The notes under the pieces are model-generated. The model ran no database searches, was not told the origin of the DNA, and saw only the letters and a list, made by a program, of their open reading frames with translations. From NCBI RefSeq assembly GCF_005876855.1, contig NZ_QLAE01000025.1, positions 1 through 64,000 of the forward strand: DNA of 64,000 nucleotides, in the 5' to 3' direction. Positions 28,673 through 38,199 of this stretch are shown piece after piece. Numbering within the stretch: the first letter of the stretch is position 1; every line of letters starts with the position of its first letter. A program made the position numbers and the translations under genes. The DNA is from Stutzerimonas nosocomialis. GTDB taxonomy: Bacteria; Pseudomonadota; Gammaproteobacteria; Pseudomonadales; Pseudomonadaceae.

Positions 28673-28932
28673 GGTGCTTCCTCCTGGTTAGCTGATGGAC
28701 AGCTGAGGCTGCGCAAAGGTCCGCTTTGAACTAGCGTAATCCAGCGCCGCGCCGACGGCCTGCCTCTTTGCAACCAGGCGTTACGGGCGCTCGAACGATG
28801 GCGCCGGCGACGTCGACCGCTCCAGGGTTCGGCATTTGTGCGCGGGCTACTGCTACGCCGCGATGCTTGGCTTTATACTCGCGCCTTCGCTCGGCGGGTC
28901 CGCCGCACTATTTCATCCGGAGGGAAACTGCA

Positions 28933-29631
28933 ATGACGAAAACAGGTGCTGGCTGGGCCGGTTATATCAAGGCCGCGCTGTTTCTTTCCTTCGCGGCGAC
29001 GGGCTCCTCGCTGCAGGCCGCCGAGGAGGATCCCTGGGAGGGCGTCAACCGTGCGGTGTTCGCCTTCAACGACACGGTCGATACCTATACGCTCAAGCCC
29101 CTGGCGCGCGGCTACCAGGCGGTCACGCCGCAGTTTCTCGAGGACGGCATCGGTAACGTGTTCAGCAACCTCGGCGATGTGGTGGTCCTGACCAACAACC
29201 TGCTGCAGGGCAAGGTCAGGGATGCCGGCGTCGACACCAGCCGTATCCTGTTCAACACCACCTTCGGCGTGCTGGGTTTCTTCGACGTGGCCAGCCGCAT
29301 GGGGCTGCAGAAGAACGACGAAGACTTCGGCCAGACGCTTGGCGCCTGGGGCCTTGGCAGCGGGCCGTACGTGGTCCTGCCGTTGCTCGGTCCGAGTTCG
29401 GTGCGCGACACCTTCGGCCGGGTGCCCGACAGCTTCCTGCAGCCTTACCCCTACATCGACCACGTGCCGACCCGCAACGTCACCCTTGCGGTCAACACCG
29501 TCGACACCCGTGCAGGCCTGCTGCAGACCGAGCGGATGATCCAGGGAGATCGTTACATTTTCGTACGGAACGCCTACCTGCAGAATCGCGAGTTCCGCGT
29601 CAACGATGGCGTGGTGGAAGACGACTTCTAG
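28933..29631 (+). CDS. mlaA: MlaA/VacJ outer-membrane lipid asymmetry protein
   Basis: A 232-aa MlaA: EEDPWEGVNRAVFAFND, LLFNTTFG-type FNTTFGVLGFFDVASRMGL, FGQTLGAWGLGSGPYVVLPLLGPSSVRD and YLQNREF are family motifs. MlaA forms a ring in the outer membrane that removes misplaced phospholipids and passes them to MlaC. The ATG at 28933 has GGAGGG upstream. Unlike E. coli MlaA, the signal peptide has no Cys; it ends SSLQA|AEED like a signal peptidase I site, so this protein is probably not lipidated. Confidence 0.93.
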   Translation: MTKTGAGWAGYIKAALFLSFAATGSSLQAAEEDPWEGVNRAVFAFNDTVDTYTLKPLARGYQAVTPQFLEDGIGNVFSNLGDVVVLTNNLLQGKVRDAGVDTSRILFNTTFGVLGFFDVASRMGLQKNDEDFGQTLGAWGLGSGPYVVLPLLGPSSVRDTFGRVPDSFLQPYPYIDHVPTRNVTLAVNTVDTRAGLLQTERMIQGDRYIFVRNAYLQNREFRVNDGVVEDDF

Positions 29632-29658
29632 TCGACTGGCGGGGGCGTGGCGGGGAGG

Positions 29659-29684
29659 GATGAGCGTGAGAGGTCACGCTCATC
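29659..29684. terminator. Perfect hairpin between convergent mlaA and PilZ gene
   Basis: GATGAGCGTGA, loop GAGG, TCACGCTCATC: eleven perfect pairs in the 61-bp gap between the two stop codons, followed by gaaggttttc on the plus strand. Likely a two-way terminator. Confidence 0.75.
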
Positions 29685-29692
29685 GAAGGTTT

Positions 29693-29992
29693 TCAGTCCA
29701 TGGCCAGGATGGCCAGGCCCAGGCTCTGACGCCCGTCGTCCAGCTGCTGTACCCGGACGACCTCGGTCTCTGCGTCCAGCCCCTTTAGCTCGCTGTGTTC
29801 CGATGGGATCAGCACGCGGACCTTGTCCCCCATGTTCAGGCTCGACGTCGCTTCGACTTGCATTCCCGTGCTGGAAAGGTCCAGGCAAAGCGCCTCGATG
29901 CGTTGATCTCCCTGCACCAGAACCACCTTGCTTTCGATGCGCATGCGGATGAAATCCCGCTTTTCGCTATAGTCCCGCTCACCCTGGCTCAT
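29693..29992 (-). CDS. PilZ-domain protein (c-di-GMP receptor type)
   Basis: A 99-aa single PilZ domain. The c-di-GMP-binding signatures are both present: RDFIR (R12-x-x-x-R16) and DLSSTG (D38-x-S-x-x-G43). It should be a small cytoplasmic receptor that changes shape on binding c-di-GMP. It corresponds to PA2799. The ATG at 29992 has AAGAGG upstream. It is divergent from the RssB-type regulator gene, with about 206 bp between them. Confidence 0.92.
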   Translation of the reverse strand: MSQGERDYSEKRDFIRMRIESKVVLVQGDQRIEALCLDLSSTGMQVEATSSLNMGDKVRVLIPSEHSELKGLDAETEVVRVQQLDDGRQSLGLAILAMD

Positions 29993-30198
29993 CCTGTTTC
30001 CTCTTGTTTAAGCGCCTCGGCGAACGGTTATAACCCTGGCCAAATGCCGCTGTAAACCCACGCTCCGCGCACTGGCGCACGCTTGAAACACCGATCGTAT
30101 GGGAGTACCGTCTGCGCCTTGAAACGAACCCGGTCCGGCGTCCGCCGCAGGGCCGATGCTTTCGCCAAGCGTCCTGGCGAATTCCGCCTGGTAGGAAC

Positions 30199-31383
30199 AT
30201 GCACAACCCAAGCGCCACGCTCCTGATCATAGATGACGACGATGTGGTCCGAGCCAGTCTGGCGGCCTATCTGGATGACAGTGGATTTCGCGTCCTGCAG
30301 GCGGCCAATGGCCCCAAGGGCCTTGAGCTGTTCGACGCCGAACATCCCGACCTGGTGATCTGCGACCTGCGCATGCCGCAGATGGATGGCCTTGAGCTCA
30401 TCCGTCTCGTCAGCGAACGCCAGGCCGATCTGCCGGTCATCGTCGTGTCCGGTGCCGGCGTGATGAGCGATGCGGTCGAGGCGCTGCGCCTGGGCGCCGC
30501 CGACTACCTGATCAAGCCCCTCGAAGACCTGGCAATGCTCGAACACTCGGTGCGCCGCGCGCTGGACCGTTCGCGGCTGCGCCTGGAAAACCGCCGCTAC
30601 CGCGAGCAGCTCGAATCGGCCAACCGCGACCTGCAGGCCAGCCTCAACCTGCTGCAGGAAGACCAGAACGCCGGACGCCAGGTGCAGATGAACATGCTGC
30701 CGGTCACCCCCTGGAGCGCCGACGCCTTCCACTTCGCCCACCAGATCATCCCCTCGCTGTACCTGTCGGGCGACTTCGTGGACTACTTCAGGGTCGATGA
30801 CCGGCGGGTAGTGTTCTACCTGGCCGACGTCTCCGGCCACGGCGCGTCCTCGGCGTTCGTGACGGTGCTGCTCAAGTTCATGACCACCCGCCTGCTCTAC
30901 GAATCGCGCCGTAACGGCGTGCTGCGCGAGTTCAAGCCGTCCGAGGTGCTCGATCACATCAACCGCGGGCTGATCAACTGCAAGCTGGGCAAGCACGTGA
31001 CGATGCTCGGCGGTGTCATCGACGAAGAGCGCGGCATCCTGCACTACAGCATCGGCGGGCATCTGCCGTTGCCGGTGCTGTTCACCAACGGCAGTGGCAG
31101 CTACCTGCAGGGCAGGGGGTTGCCGGTGGGGCTGTTCAACGAAGCGACCTATGAAGACTACGAGCTAGAGCTGCCGGAGTCCTTCAGCCTGACCCTGCTT
31201 TCTGATGGCATTCTGGACCTTTTGCCCGGAGAGACACTCAAAGAAAAGGAATCCGCACTGCCCGGCCTTGTCGCGTCCGCGGGCGGTACGCTGGATGGTT
31301 TGCGTCGGGTGTTCGGTCTGGCCGATCTCAGTGACATGCCCGACGATATCGCCTTGCTAGTGCTGAGCAGGAACCTTGCATGA
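30199..31383 (+). CDS. rssB: RssB-type response regulator with PP2C-like phosphatase domain
   Basis: A 394-aa orphan response regulator. The receiver domain (about 5-125) has the acidic pocket DDDD (12-15), phospho-acceptor D56 in VICDLRMPQ, and the Lys in LIKPLED. A linker coiled coil (about 130-160) leads to a PP2C-like (SpoIIE-type) domain (about 180-390) with LSGDFVDYF and ADVSGHGASSAFV. Pseudomonas RssB (PA2798) has this build. In E. coli RssB delivers RpoS to ClpXP; here the phosphatase domain probably acts on the STAS partner encoded next, with overlapping genes (ATGA). Confidence 0.9.
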   Translation: MHNPSATLLIIDDDDVVRASLAAYLDDSGFRVLQAANGPKGLELFDAEHPDLVICDLRMPQMDGLELIRLVSERQADLPVIVVSGAGVMSDAVEALRLGAADYLIKPLEDLAMLEHSVRRALDRSRLRLENRRYREQLESANRDLQASLNLLQEDQNAGRQVQMNMLPVTPWSADAFHFAHQIIPSLYLSGDFVDYFRVDDRRVVFYLADVSGHGASSAFVTVLLKFMTTRLLYESRRNGVLREFKPSEVLDHINRGLINCKLGKHVTMLGGVIDEERGILHYSIGGHLPLPVLFTNGSGSYLQGRGLPVGLFNEATYEDYELELPESFSLTLLSDGILDLLPGETLKEKESALPGLVASAGGTLDGLRRVFGLADLSDMPDDIALLVLSRNLA

Positions 31384-31862
31384 GTACCGGTAAAATCCAG
31401 TTCGCCGAGCTGGACGGCACCTTCGTCCTGAAGTTCGTCGGCGAAATCCGCCTGACGCTCTGCTCGGCGCTGGATGCCACGATCGAAAAGATCTTCACTG
31501 CGCTCAACTTCTCGTCGATCGTCATCGATCTGACCGAGACGCGCAGTATCGACAGCACGACCCTCGGCCTGCTGGCCAAGCTCTCGATCCTGTCGCGGCA
31601 AAAGGTCGGCCTACTGCCAACGGTGGTGACCACCCACGAGGACATCACGCGGCTGCTGCAATCGATGGGGTTCGACCAGGTGTTCAACATCATCGACCGC
31701 CCGCTGCCGAAGTCCGAATGCCTGGCGGACCTGCCGACGCAGGATCAGTCCGAAGAGGTGGTCAAGGCGAAAGTGCTCGAGGCCCACCGTATCCTGATGA
31801 GCCTCAACGAATCCAACCGCGAGGCCTTCCGTGACCTCGTCAGTGCGCTGGAACGAACCTGA
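31380..31862 (+). CDS. rssC: STAS-domain anti-anti-sigma factor, RssC-like
   Basis: A 160-aa protein with an N-terminal STAS domain (about 1-105) and a helical tail (about 115-160). The conserved phosphorylation loop is D58-S-T-T-L-G-L-L, with S59 the likely phospho-site. It should bind a partner according to phosphorylation state, reset by the phosphatase domain of the upstream regulator, with which it is co-translated (ATGA). It corresponds to PA2797. No anti-sigma kinase is encoded here. Its stop codon and that of the convergent tal gene together form TGATCA. Confidence 0.88.
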   Translation: MSTGKIQFAELDGTFVLKFVGEIRLTLCSALDATIEKIFTALNFSSIVIDLTETRSIDSTTLGLLAKLSILSRQKVGLLPTVVTTHEDITRLLQSMGFDQVFNIIDRPLPKSECLADLPTQDQSEEVVKAKVLEAHRILMSLNESNREAFRDLVSALERT

Positions 31863-32789
31863 TCAGGCCTTGCCTGGCAGCAGCGCTTCGAGTTTTTCCT
31901 GATCACGAGCGAACTGGCGAATCCCCTCGGCCAGTTTCTCCGTGGCCATCGCATCCTCGTTCAGCCCCCAGCGGAAGCCGCTCTCGTCGAGGCTGATGCG
32001 TGCCTGGGTGCCTTTGGCGGGCGACAGCTTGCGCTCCAGGGTGCCTTGCTCGTCGGCCAGCTGGCCGAGCAGCTCGGGGCTGATGGTCAGGCGATCGCAG
32101 CCGGCCAGCGCTTCGATCTGGCCGATGTTGCGGAAGCTCGCGCCCATCACCACCGTGTCGTAGCCGTGGGTCTTGTAGTAGTCGTAGATGCGGCTGACCG
32201 ACTGCACGCCCGGGTCCTCGGCGCCGACGTAGTCGCGGCCCTCGGCCTTCTTGTACCAGTCGTAGATCCGGCCGACGAAGGGGGAGATCAGGAACACCCC
32301 GGCCTCGGCACAGGCCACCGCCTGGGTGAAGGAGAACAGCAGCGTCAGGTTGGTCTGGATGCCGGCCTTTTCCAGTTGCTCGGCCGCGCGAATGCCTTCC
32401 CAGGTGGACGCGATCTTGATCAGCACGCGGTCGCGGCCGATGCCGGCCTGCTCGTACAGCCCGATCAGGCGCTCGGCGCGCTGCAGCATCGCCTCGGTGT
32501 CGAACGACAGGCGCGCGTCCACCTCGGTGGAAATCCGACCCGGGATCAGCTTGAGGATTTCCTGGCCCACCGCGACGGCGAACAGGTCGCACGCCATGCC
32601 GATGTCACCTTCGCAGCGGCCCATGGCGGCCTTCAGGTGCTCGTTGTAACGGGGCAGGGAAGCGGCCTTGAGCAGCAGCGACGGGTTGGTGGTGGCGTCG
32701 ACCGGCTTGAGGCGCTCGATCGCGTCGAGGTCGCCGGTGTCGGCAACGACCGTGGTGTATTGCTTGAGTTGTTCCAGCTTGGAAGTCAT
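31863..32789 (-). CDS. tal: Transaldolase
   Basis: A 308-aa class I transaldolase (TalB type). Motifs: [13 protein letters not shown], the Schiff-base Lys in [11 protein letters not shown] (about residue 131), [16 protein letters not shown] and [13 protein letters not shown]. It moves a dihydroxyacetone unit between sugar phosphates in the non-oxidative pentose phosphate pathway. It abuts the rssC gene end-to-end with no gap. It is metabolically downstream of xylose utilisation, but synteny (PA2796) shows it is a core gene, not part of the xyl cluster. Confidence 0.96.
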   Translation of the reverse strand: MTSKLEQLKQYTTVVADTGDLDAIERLKPVDATTNPSLLLKAASLPRYNEHLKAAMGRCEGDIGMACDLFAVAVGQEILKLIPGRISTEVDARLSFDTEAMLQRAERLIGLYEQAGIGRDRVLIKIASTWEGIRAAEQLEKAGIQTNLTLLFSFTQAVACAEAGVFLISPFVGRIYDWYKKAEGRDYVGAEDPGVQSVSRIYDYYKTHGYDTVVMGASFRNIGQIEALAGCDRLTISPELLGQLADEQGTLERKLSPAKGTQARISLDESGFRWGLNEDAMATEKLAEGIRQFARDQEKLEALLPGKA

Positions 32790-32925
32790 CGGGGGCGCTC
32801 TGTGCTGTGAGTGGCTTGACCTTACCCGACCCGTTCGACCCGCTCAACGGGCGGCGGATGGGGCGCGACTGGGCTTTGATCGGCTCGCATCCGCCATGTT
32901 CCGCGATGCGTCCGATCGCAGCGTT

Positions 32926-33936
<1,011 letters not shown>

Positions 33937-34378
33937 GTGCTTTGTCTGATTTTCGGCTAATTTCGCCCGTTCCTGCCCTTTTCGGCGTGCTACATCGTAG
34001 CTGCGCTTGGTTTTGTAGCATCGGGAAAGGGAGACGATTACGGCGCGACCGCGCAAGGATGATGACGATGGTTATGACTGCGCAGACCAAGATCGATGCG
34101 CGAAAGGAGGGTAGTTTATCAAGAAAAGCCAGACCTTCGATCGAGAGCCGGTCGCTCAGGCTTGCTTGAGGCCGCGCGAAACTGAGTTGGCGGGCCTGGT
34201 GCGCTCGAAACCGCGGGTCAGAAGGCGCGATAGTGCGGGAGCCATCAATCGGCATCTGAGCAGCACGAGCGGACTCCGTTTGGGAAGGCTAAGCGTGTAT
34301 GAGTTCATGCCTGCTCAAATGCACAATTTTGCATAGTTGTTTTGCGGAGCGATCTTGCTCAAGTCTAGGAGGTGAGCT
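33937..34378. other. 442-bp region upstream of dusA, no intact gene
   Basis: No convincing coding region on either strand. Its base use is more mixed than the flanking genes. It lies between dusA and a frameshifted XRE antitoxin gene. The position where a HigB/RelE-type toxin gene would be expected (just before the antitoxin) contains no such gene. AGGAGG at 34367-34372 is the ribosome site of the antitoxin gene. Confidence 0.5.
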
Positions 34379-34643
34379 ATGGCTACCAGTGCATTCGATG
34401 ATCTGTTTTCCCCCGAGGAGGCGGCTGAGCTGAAGGCTCGGGCAGTGCTGCTCGAAGGGCTGCAAGCGTGGTTGGCAGGCTCCGGACTGACACAAACGGT
34501 GGCTGCGGAGCGGCTGGATACAACTCAGGCGAGGGTTTCCGATATTAAAAAATGGCAAGATCGGCAGACTAAGCATTGATCAGCTGATCAAGCTTGCAGC
34601 GCGTGCTGGGTTGCGTCCCCAGGTGCATCTGGCTGCGGCTTAG
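34379..34643 (+). pseudogene. Frameshifted XRE-family antitoxin (HigA-like)
   Basis: As written, the frame stops after 66 codons. The product starts MATSAFDDLFSPEEAAELK and has a helix-turn-helix (LTQTVAAERLDTTQARVSDI). At the run of six A residues near 34547-34552 the expected sequence DIKNGKIGRL is lost. Removing one A restores SIDQLIKLAARAGLRPQVHL to a stop at 34643, giving 87 aa, the usual length of this antitoxin class. The ribosome site AGGAGG is intact. This looks like a one-base insertion in a homopolymer, or a sequencing error. No toxin gene is adjacent. Confidence 0.75.
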
Positions 34644-34739
34644 CATTTCAGGCTAGCTAGCGGGCTCCATGGGGAGCGCCGGACGCCTACAAGCGCCCGG
34701 CGCGATGAGTGGCGCCGTATCTGGACGCGGCTTCGATGA

Positions 34740-36065
34740 TCAGCCGAGCGCGACCGCCGGACGGGACGCAGGCAGGCGGAACATCAGCACGACGCAGGCG
34801 GCGGCCACGAAGACAACGCCATAGGCGATGTACAGCTGATTGGGGTGCCAGTTGGCGTCGATCAGATGGCCGGCCACGAGCGGCGAGAGGATCGCGCCGA
34901 TGCGGCCGATGCCGATGCCCCAGCCTACCCCGGTGGCCCTGACCGAAGCGTCGTAGACCAGCGGAGAGGCGGCGTACAGCCCGGCGACGCAACCGTTGGC
35001 GAACAGACCGATCAGGGCGCCGATGACGAAGGCGGTGGTCAGGTGAGAGGTGGTGCTGACGAAAACGGCCAGCAGGATGGCGGTCACGATCATGAACAGC
35101 GCAAGGATGTGGTGCAGCTTGAAGCGGGCCGACGCGAGGCCGAGCAGGGTAGAGCCAAAGATGCCGCCGACGCTCAGCAGCACGCCGCCGGTGACGCCTT
35201 GTTCGGCGGAAAGGCCGGCGGACACCAGCAGCTTCGGCGTCCAGCTCATGACGAAGTAGAAGCCGAACATCACCAGGAAGAACGCGAGCCACAACAGCAG
35301 CGTGCTGCTCAGTAGGTCCGGCGCGAACAGCCGCTTGAAGGTGCCGCTGGCGGTGGACGGACTGTCGCTGGCGACGGGCATTGAGTCGAGCGGGGGGTGT
35401 CCGAGGCGTAGGGCCAGCTCATTGAGGCGCGCCAGCGCATTGGCTGGGCGTCGGGAAATGAGGTAATCGACGGACTCCGGCAGGCACAGGACGGTCAGGG
35501 GGATGGCGGCGAGAGTCGCCACGCCGCCGAGCAAGAACACCGAACGCCAGCCGAACTGCCCCAGCAGATAGACCGCGATCATGCCGCCAAAGGTGGCGCC
35601 CAGCGCGTAACCGGTCGATTGAAGGCTCACCGCCAGGCCACGCCAGCGCTTGTTCGAGTATTCGCTGGCGATGACGTTGCTGCTGGCCAGAATGCCGCCG
35701 ATGCCGAGGCCGGTGATCATGCGCAGCAGGCCCAGTTGAGTGGGGCTCTGGCTGTAGGCGGCCAGCACCATGCTCGTGCCGGAAAGGGCGAGGCAGAACA
35801 GGATCAGCGGCCGACGTCCGAAGCGGTCGGCCCAGGGGGCGATGAACAACGAGCCTCCGGCCATGCCAAACAGCCCGGCGCTCAGCAGCGCGCCGATTTC
35901 CGCGCCGCCGAGGTCCCATTCGGCGGATACCGAGGCCGCGGTGAATGCCATGACCAGCACATCGAAGCCATCGATCATGTTCAGCACGATACAGATGCCG
36001 ATGGCGGTCCATTGGAAGCGGTTCATCGAACCGTTGTCTACGGCGTGACGCAATTGGTTATTCAT
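34740..36065 (-). CDS. MFS aromatic-acid:H+ symporter (AAHS family, PcaK/VanK-like)
   Basis: A 441-aa permease with twelve predicted membrane segments. NMIDGFDVLVMAFTAAS carries the DGFD motif of AAHS carriers and APWADRFGRRPLILF is the loop 2-3 motif. Relatives import 4-hydroxybenzoate, protocatechuate or vanillate. It lies beside vanR-vanAB, and its 199-bp upstream region holds both a VanR-like palindrome and a PcaR-type site, so vanillate or protocatechuate is the likely substrate. A start at 36065 gives the N-terminus MNNQLRHAVDNG. Confidence 0.88.
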   Translation of the reverse strand: MNNQLRHAVDNGSMNRFQWTAIGICIVLNMIDGFDVLVMAFTAASVSAEWDLGGAEIGALLSAGLFGMAGGSLFIAPWADRFGRRPLILFCLALSGTSMVLAAYSQSPTQLGLLRMITGLGIGGILASSNVIASEYSNKRWRGLAVSLQSTGYALGATFGGMIAVYLLGQFGWRSVFLLGGVATLAAIPLTVLCLPESVDYLISRRPANALARLNELALRLGHPPLDSMPVASDSPSTASGTFKRLFAPDLLSSTLLLWLAFFLVMFGFYFVMSWTPKLLVSAGLSAEQGVTGGVLLSVGGIFGSTLLGLASARFKLHHILALFMIVTAILLAVFVSTTSHLTTAFVIGALIGLFANGCVAGLYAASPLVYDASVRATGVGWGIGIGRIGAILSPLVAGHLIDANWHPNQLYIAYGVVFVAAACVVLMFRLPASRPAVALG

Positions 36066-36210
36066 GGGGCAGGTTCTCCGTCAGTGCGTCGAGTCGAGCG
36101 GGCGACGGGGAGAAACCTTCAGGGCGGGTGGGTAGGCGACAGCGGACGCAAGACACGGCATGACGGCGATCCTCGTAATTATTTTTGTAGGCGAGGGCTA
36201 ACTTTTCACT

Positions 36211-36229
36211 AATGGATCCATTGATCAAT
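36211..36229. promoter_or_regulatory. VanR-like operator upstream of the aromatic-acid MFS gene
   Basis: AATGGATCCATT (36211-36222) is a perfect palindrome that differs from the VanR operator ATTGGATCCAAT only by swaps in the outer arms. It overlaps a second palindrome, ATTGATCAAT (36220-36229). It lies 146 nt before the MFS start codon. VanR binding is inferred. Confidence 0.5.
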
Positions 36230-36246
36230 AAGCGAAAGTGACATTG

Positions 36247-36261
36247 GTTCGGTAATCGAAC
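36247..36261. promoter_or_regulatory. PcaR-type site before the aromatic-acid MFS gene
   Basis: GTTCGGTAATCGAAC matches the P. putida PcaR site (GTTCGATAATCGCAC) at 13 of 15 positions and is identical to a site upstream of quiC at 59865. It lies between the vanR stop and the MFS gene. Confidence 0.55.
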
Positions 36262-36264
36262 GAA

Positions 36265-36969
36265 TCATTTCCTGAGGATGGTGACCTGATCCTTGTGCGG
36301 TGCGCTGAGCATTTCCCGATAACGCAGTGTGACGTTGGCGTGTTCACGCATGATCAGTTCGGCGCGCGCGCTCTGGCCGTGGACCAAGGCGTCGACCAGG
36401 GTGTGATGCTGCATGTGGGCGAAGTTGAAACGGCGGAACTCACGGGTCAGGTCGCTAAGGTTCACCGCCAGGGCGCTGACCGAGGCGAACGGCAGGTTCT
36501 CGTTCCGCGCCAGGGTGACAGCGATCGCCGGATTACCGCTGGCCTCGAGCAGGAGTCGATGAAAGCGCAGGTTGACGTCGTGATAGATCTCCAGGTCCTC
36601 TTCGGTGACATAGCCCTTGGCGAACAGCGCGTCGCCGTCTTCCAAGCACTGTTCCAGAGCGGCGCGGATCTCCGGTGGGAGGCCGCGCTCGGCGGCCTGG
36701 CGCGCGGCGAGACCTTCGAGCACGCCACGAATCTCCACGGCTCCCGCGATCTCGTCGGGGCTGACGGCCCGAACGACGTAGCCACGCGCCCCGGCCTTGC
36801 TCAGCAACCCTTCCTGCTCCAGCGTGCGAAAGGCGATGCGCACCGGCATGCGGGAGACGCCGAGGGACTCTGCGGTCGGGATCTCGGCGAGCCGTTCTCC
36901 TGCCGAGAGCTCCCCCGAGGCGATCATTTTACGCAGGGTGATCAGTACATGCTGGCCGGGCTTGCTCAT
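36265..36969 (-). CDS. vanR: GntR/FadR-subfamily repressor VanR
   Basis: A 234-aa regulator: an N-terminal winged helix (about 5-70; GERLAEIPTAESLGVSRMPVRIAFRTLEQEG) and a C-terminal FCD ligand domain (about 80-215; EIRGVLEGLAARQAAERG, YHDVNLRFHRLLLEASGN). The three metal/ligand His typical of FCD domains appear in NLRFH and MQHHTLVDAL. It is divergent from vanAB and separated from it by a VanR-type operator, so it very likely represses vanAB and itself until vanillate is present. The ATG at 36969 opens the conserved part. Confidence 0.88.
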   Translation of the reverse strand: MSKPGQHVLITLRKMIASGELSAGERLAEIPTAESLGVSRMPVRIAFRTLEQEGLLSKAGARGYVVRAVSPDEIAGAVEIRGVLEGLAARQAAERGLPPEIRAALEQCLEDGDALFAKGYVTEEDLEIYHDVNLRFHRLLLEASGNPAIAVTLARNENLPFASVSALAVNLSDLTREFRRFNFAHMQHHTLVDALVHGQSARAELIMREHANVTLRYREMLSAPHKDQVTILRK

Positions 36970-37056
36970 GGCGTGGCGTCTGCCGTGCAGAGGATGAAGG
37001 GCGCATTCTAACCCAGCCGAATCCGGCCGCTCGTCGATTGGGGTTGCGGTGAGTGG

Positions 37057-37096
37057 TTGACGGGTAAGTTTTTCGTCGGGCTTAATTGGATCCAAT
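37057..37096 (+). promoter_or_regulatory. vanAB promoter with VanR operator
   Basis: TTGACG (37057-37062) and CTTAAT (37081-37086), 18 bp apart, form a likely sigma-70 promoter. The perfect palindrome ATTGGATCCAAT (37085-37096) overlaps the -10 end and the expected start site. The same 12-mer is the VanR operator known from Caulobacter. Confidence 0.75.
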
Positions 37097-37128
37097 ACAA
37101 CGATAACAAAGCCCCATAGGAGGCCGTG

Positions 37129-38199
37129 ATGTTCCCCAAGAACGCTTGGTATGTCGCCTGCACCCCCGATGAAATCGACAGCAAACCGCTAGGCCGGATG
37201 ATCTGCGGTGAGCGCATCGTCTTCTATCGCGGCCATGAAGGACGTGTCGCGGCGGTGGAGGATTTCTGCCCGCACCGCGGCGCGCCTCTGTCGCTAGGGT
37301 ATGTCGAGAACGGCAATCTGGTCTGTGGCTATCACGGCCTGGTCATGGGCTGCGATGGCAGCACCGTCTCCATGCCTGGCCAGCGGGTGCGCGGCTTCCC
37401 ATGCAACAAGTCGTTCGCGGTCGAGGAACGTTACGGCTTCATTTGGGTATGGCCAGGCGACCAGGCCAAGGCCGATCCGGCTCTCATCCATCATTTGGAA
37501 TGGGCAGACAGCCCCGACTGGGCCTATGGCGGCGGACTGTTCCACATCGGCTGTGACTACCGGCTGATGATCGACAATCTCATGGACCTGACCCACGAGA
37601 CTTACGTCCATGCCTCCAGCATCGGCCAGAAGGAAATCGACGAGGCGGCACCCAGGACCACAGTGGATGGCGACACCGTAACCACCGCCCGGCACATGGA
37701 AAACATCATGCCGCCGCCGTTCTGGCAGATGGCGCTGCGTGGCAACAACCTGGCCGACGACGTGCCCGTGGACCGCTGGCAGATCTGCCGCTTCAGCCCG
37801 CCGAGCCACGTCCTGATCGAAGTCGGCGTTGCCCATGCCGGCCACGGCGGCTACGACGCCGACCCGAAGTACAAGGCCTCGAGCATCGTAGTGGACTTCA
37901 TCACCCCCGAGACTGAGACCTCGATCTGGTACTTCTGGGGCATGGCGCGCAGTTTCAACTCGCACGATCAGGCGCTGACCGAGTCGATCCGTGAGGGGCA
38001 GGGCAAGATCTTCTCCGAAGACCTCGAGATGCTCGAGCGTCAGCAGCGCAACCTGCTGGCCTATCCCGATCGCAATCTGCTCAAGCTCAATATCGACGCG
38101 GGGGGCGTCCAGGCGCGCAAGATCCTCGACCGGCTCATCGCCGACGAATCCGATCCCGGTGTCGTGCCGGTTAAGGTCGTAGGTGGAGGTGCGGCATGA
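37129..38199 (+). CDS. vanA: Vanillate O-demethylase oxygenase subunit VanA
   Basis: A 356-aa Rieske oxygenase. The Rieske cluster ligands are C47-x-H49 and C66-x-x-H69 (CPHRGAPL and CGYHGL). The mononuclear iron site is in [15 protein letters not shown], followed by the VanA-type C-terminal domain. With VanB it demethylates vanillate to protocatechuate, releasing formaldehyde. I chose the ATG at 37129, 5 nt after AGGAGG; the GTG one codon earlier is too close. Its stop overlaps the vanB start (ATGA). Confidence 0.95.
   Translation: MFPKNAWYVACTPDEIDSKPLGRMICGERIVFYRGHEGRVAAVEDFCPHRGAPLSLGYVENGNLVCGYHGLVMGCDGSTVSMPGQRVRGFPCNKSFAVEERYGFIWVWPGDQAKADPALIHHLEWADSPDWAYGGGLFHIGCDYRLMIDNLMDLTHETYVHASSIGQKEIDEAAPRTTVDGDTVTTARHMENIMPPPFWQMALRGNNLADDVPVDRWQICRFSPPSHVLIEVGVAHAGHGGYDADPKYKASSIVVDFITPETETSIWYFWGMARSFNSHDQALTESIREGQGKIFSEDLEMLERQQRNLLAYPDRNLLKLNIDAGGVQARKILDRLIADESDPGVVPVKVVGGGAA

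Noticed and set aside
34541-34560. Programmed frameshift in the XRE antitoxin gene
   Set aside because: The needed shift is +1 at an A-run with no stimulatory hairpin or rare codon visible; a simple indel explains it better.
33937-34739. Integrated genomic island at dusA
   Set aside because: No integrase, recombinase or repeated dusA end is present; at most a small remnant remains.
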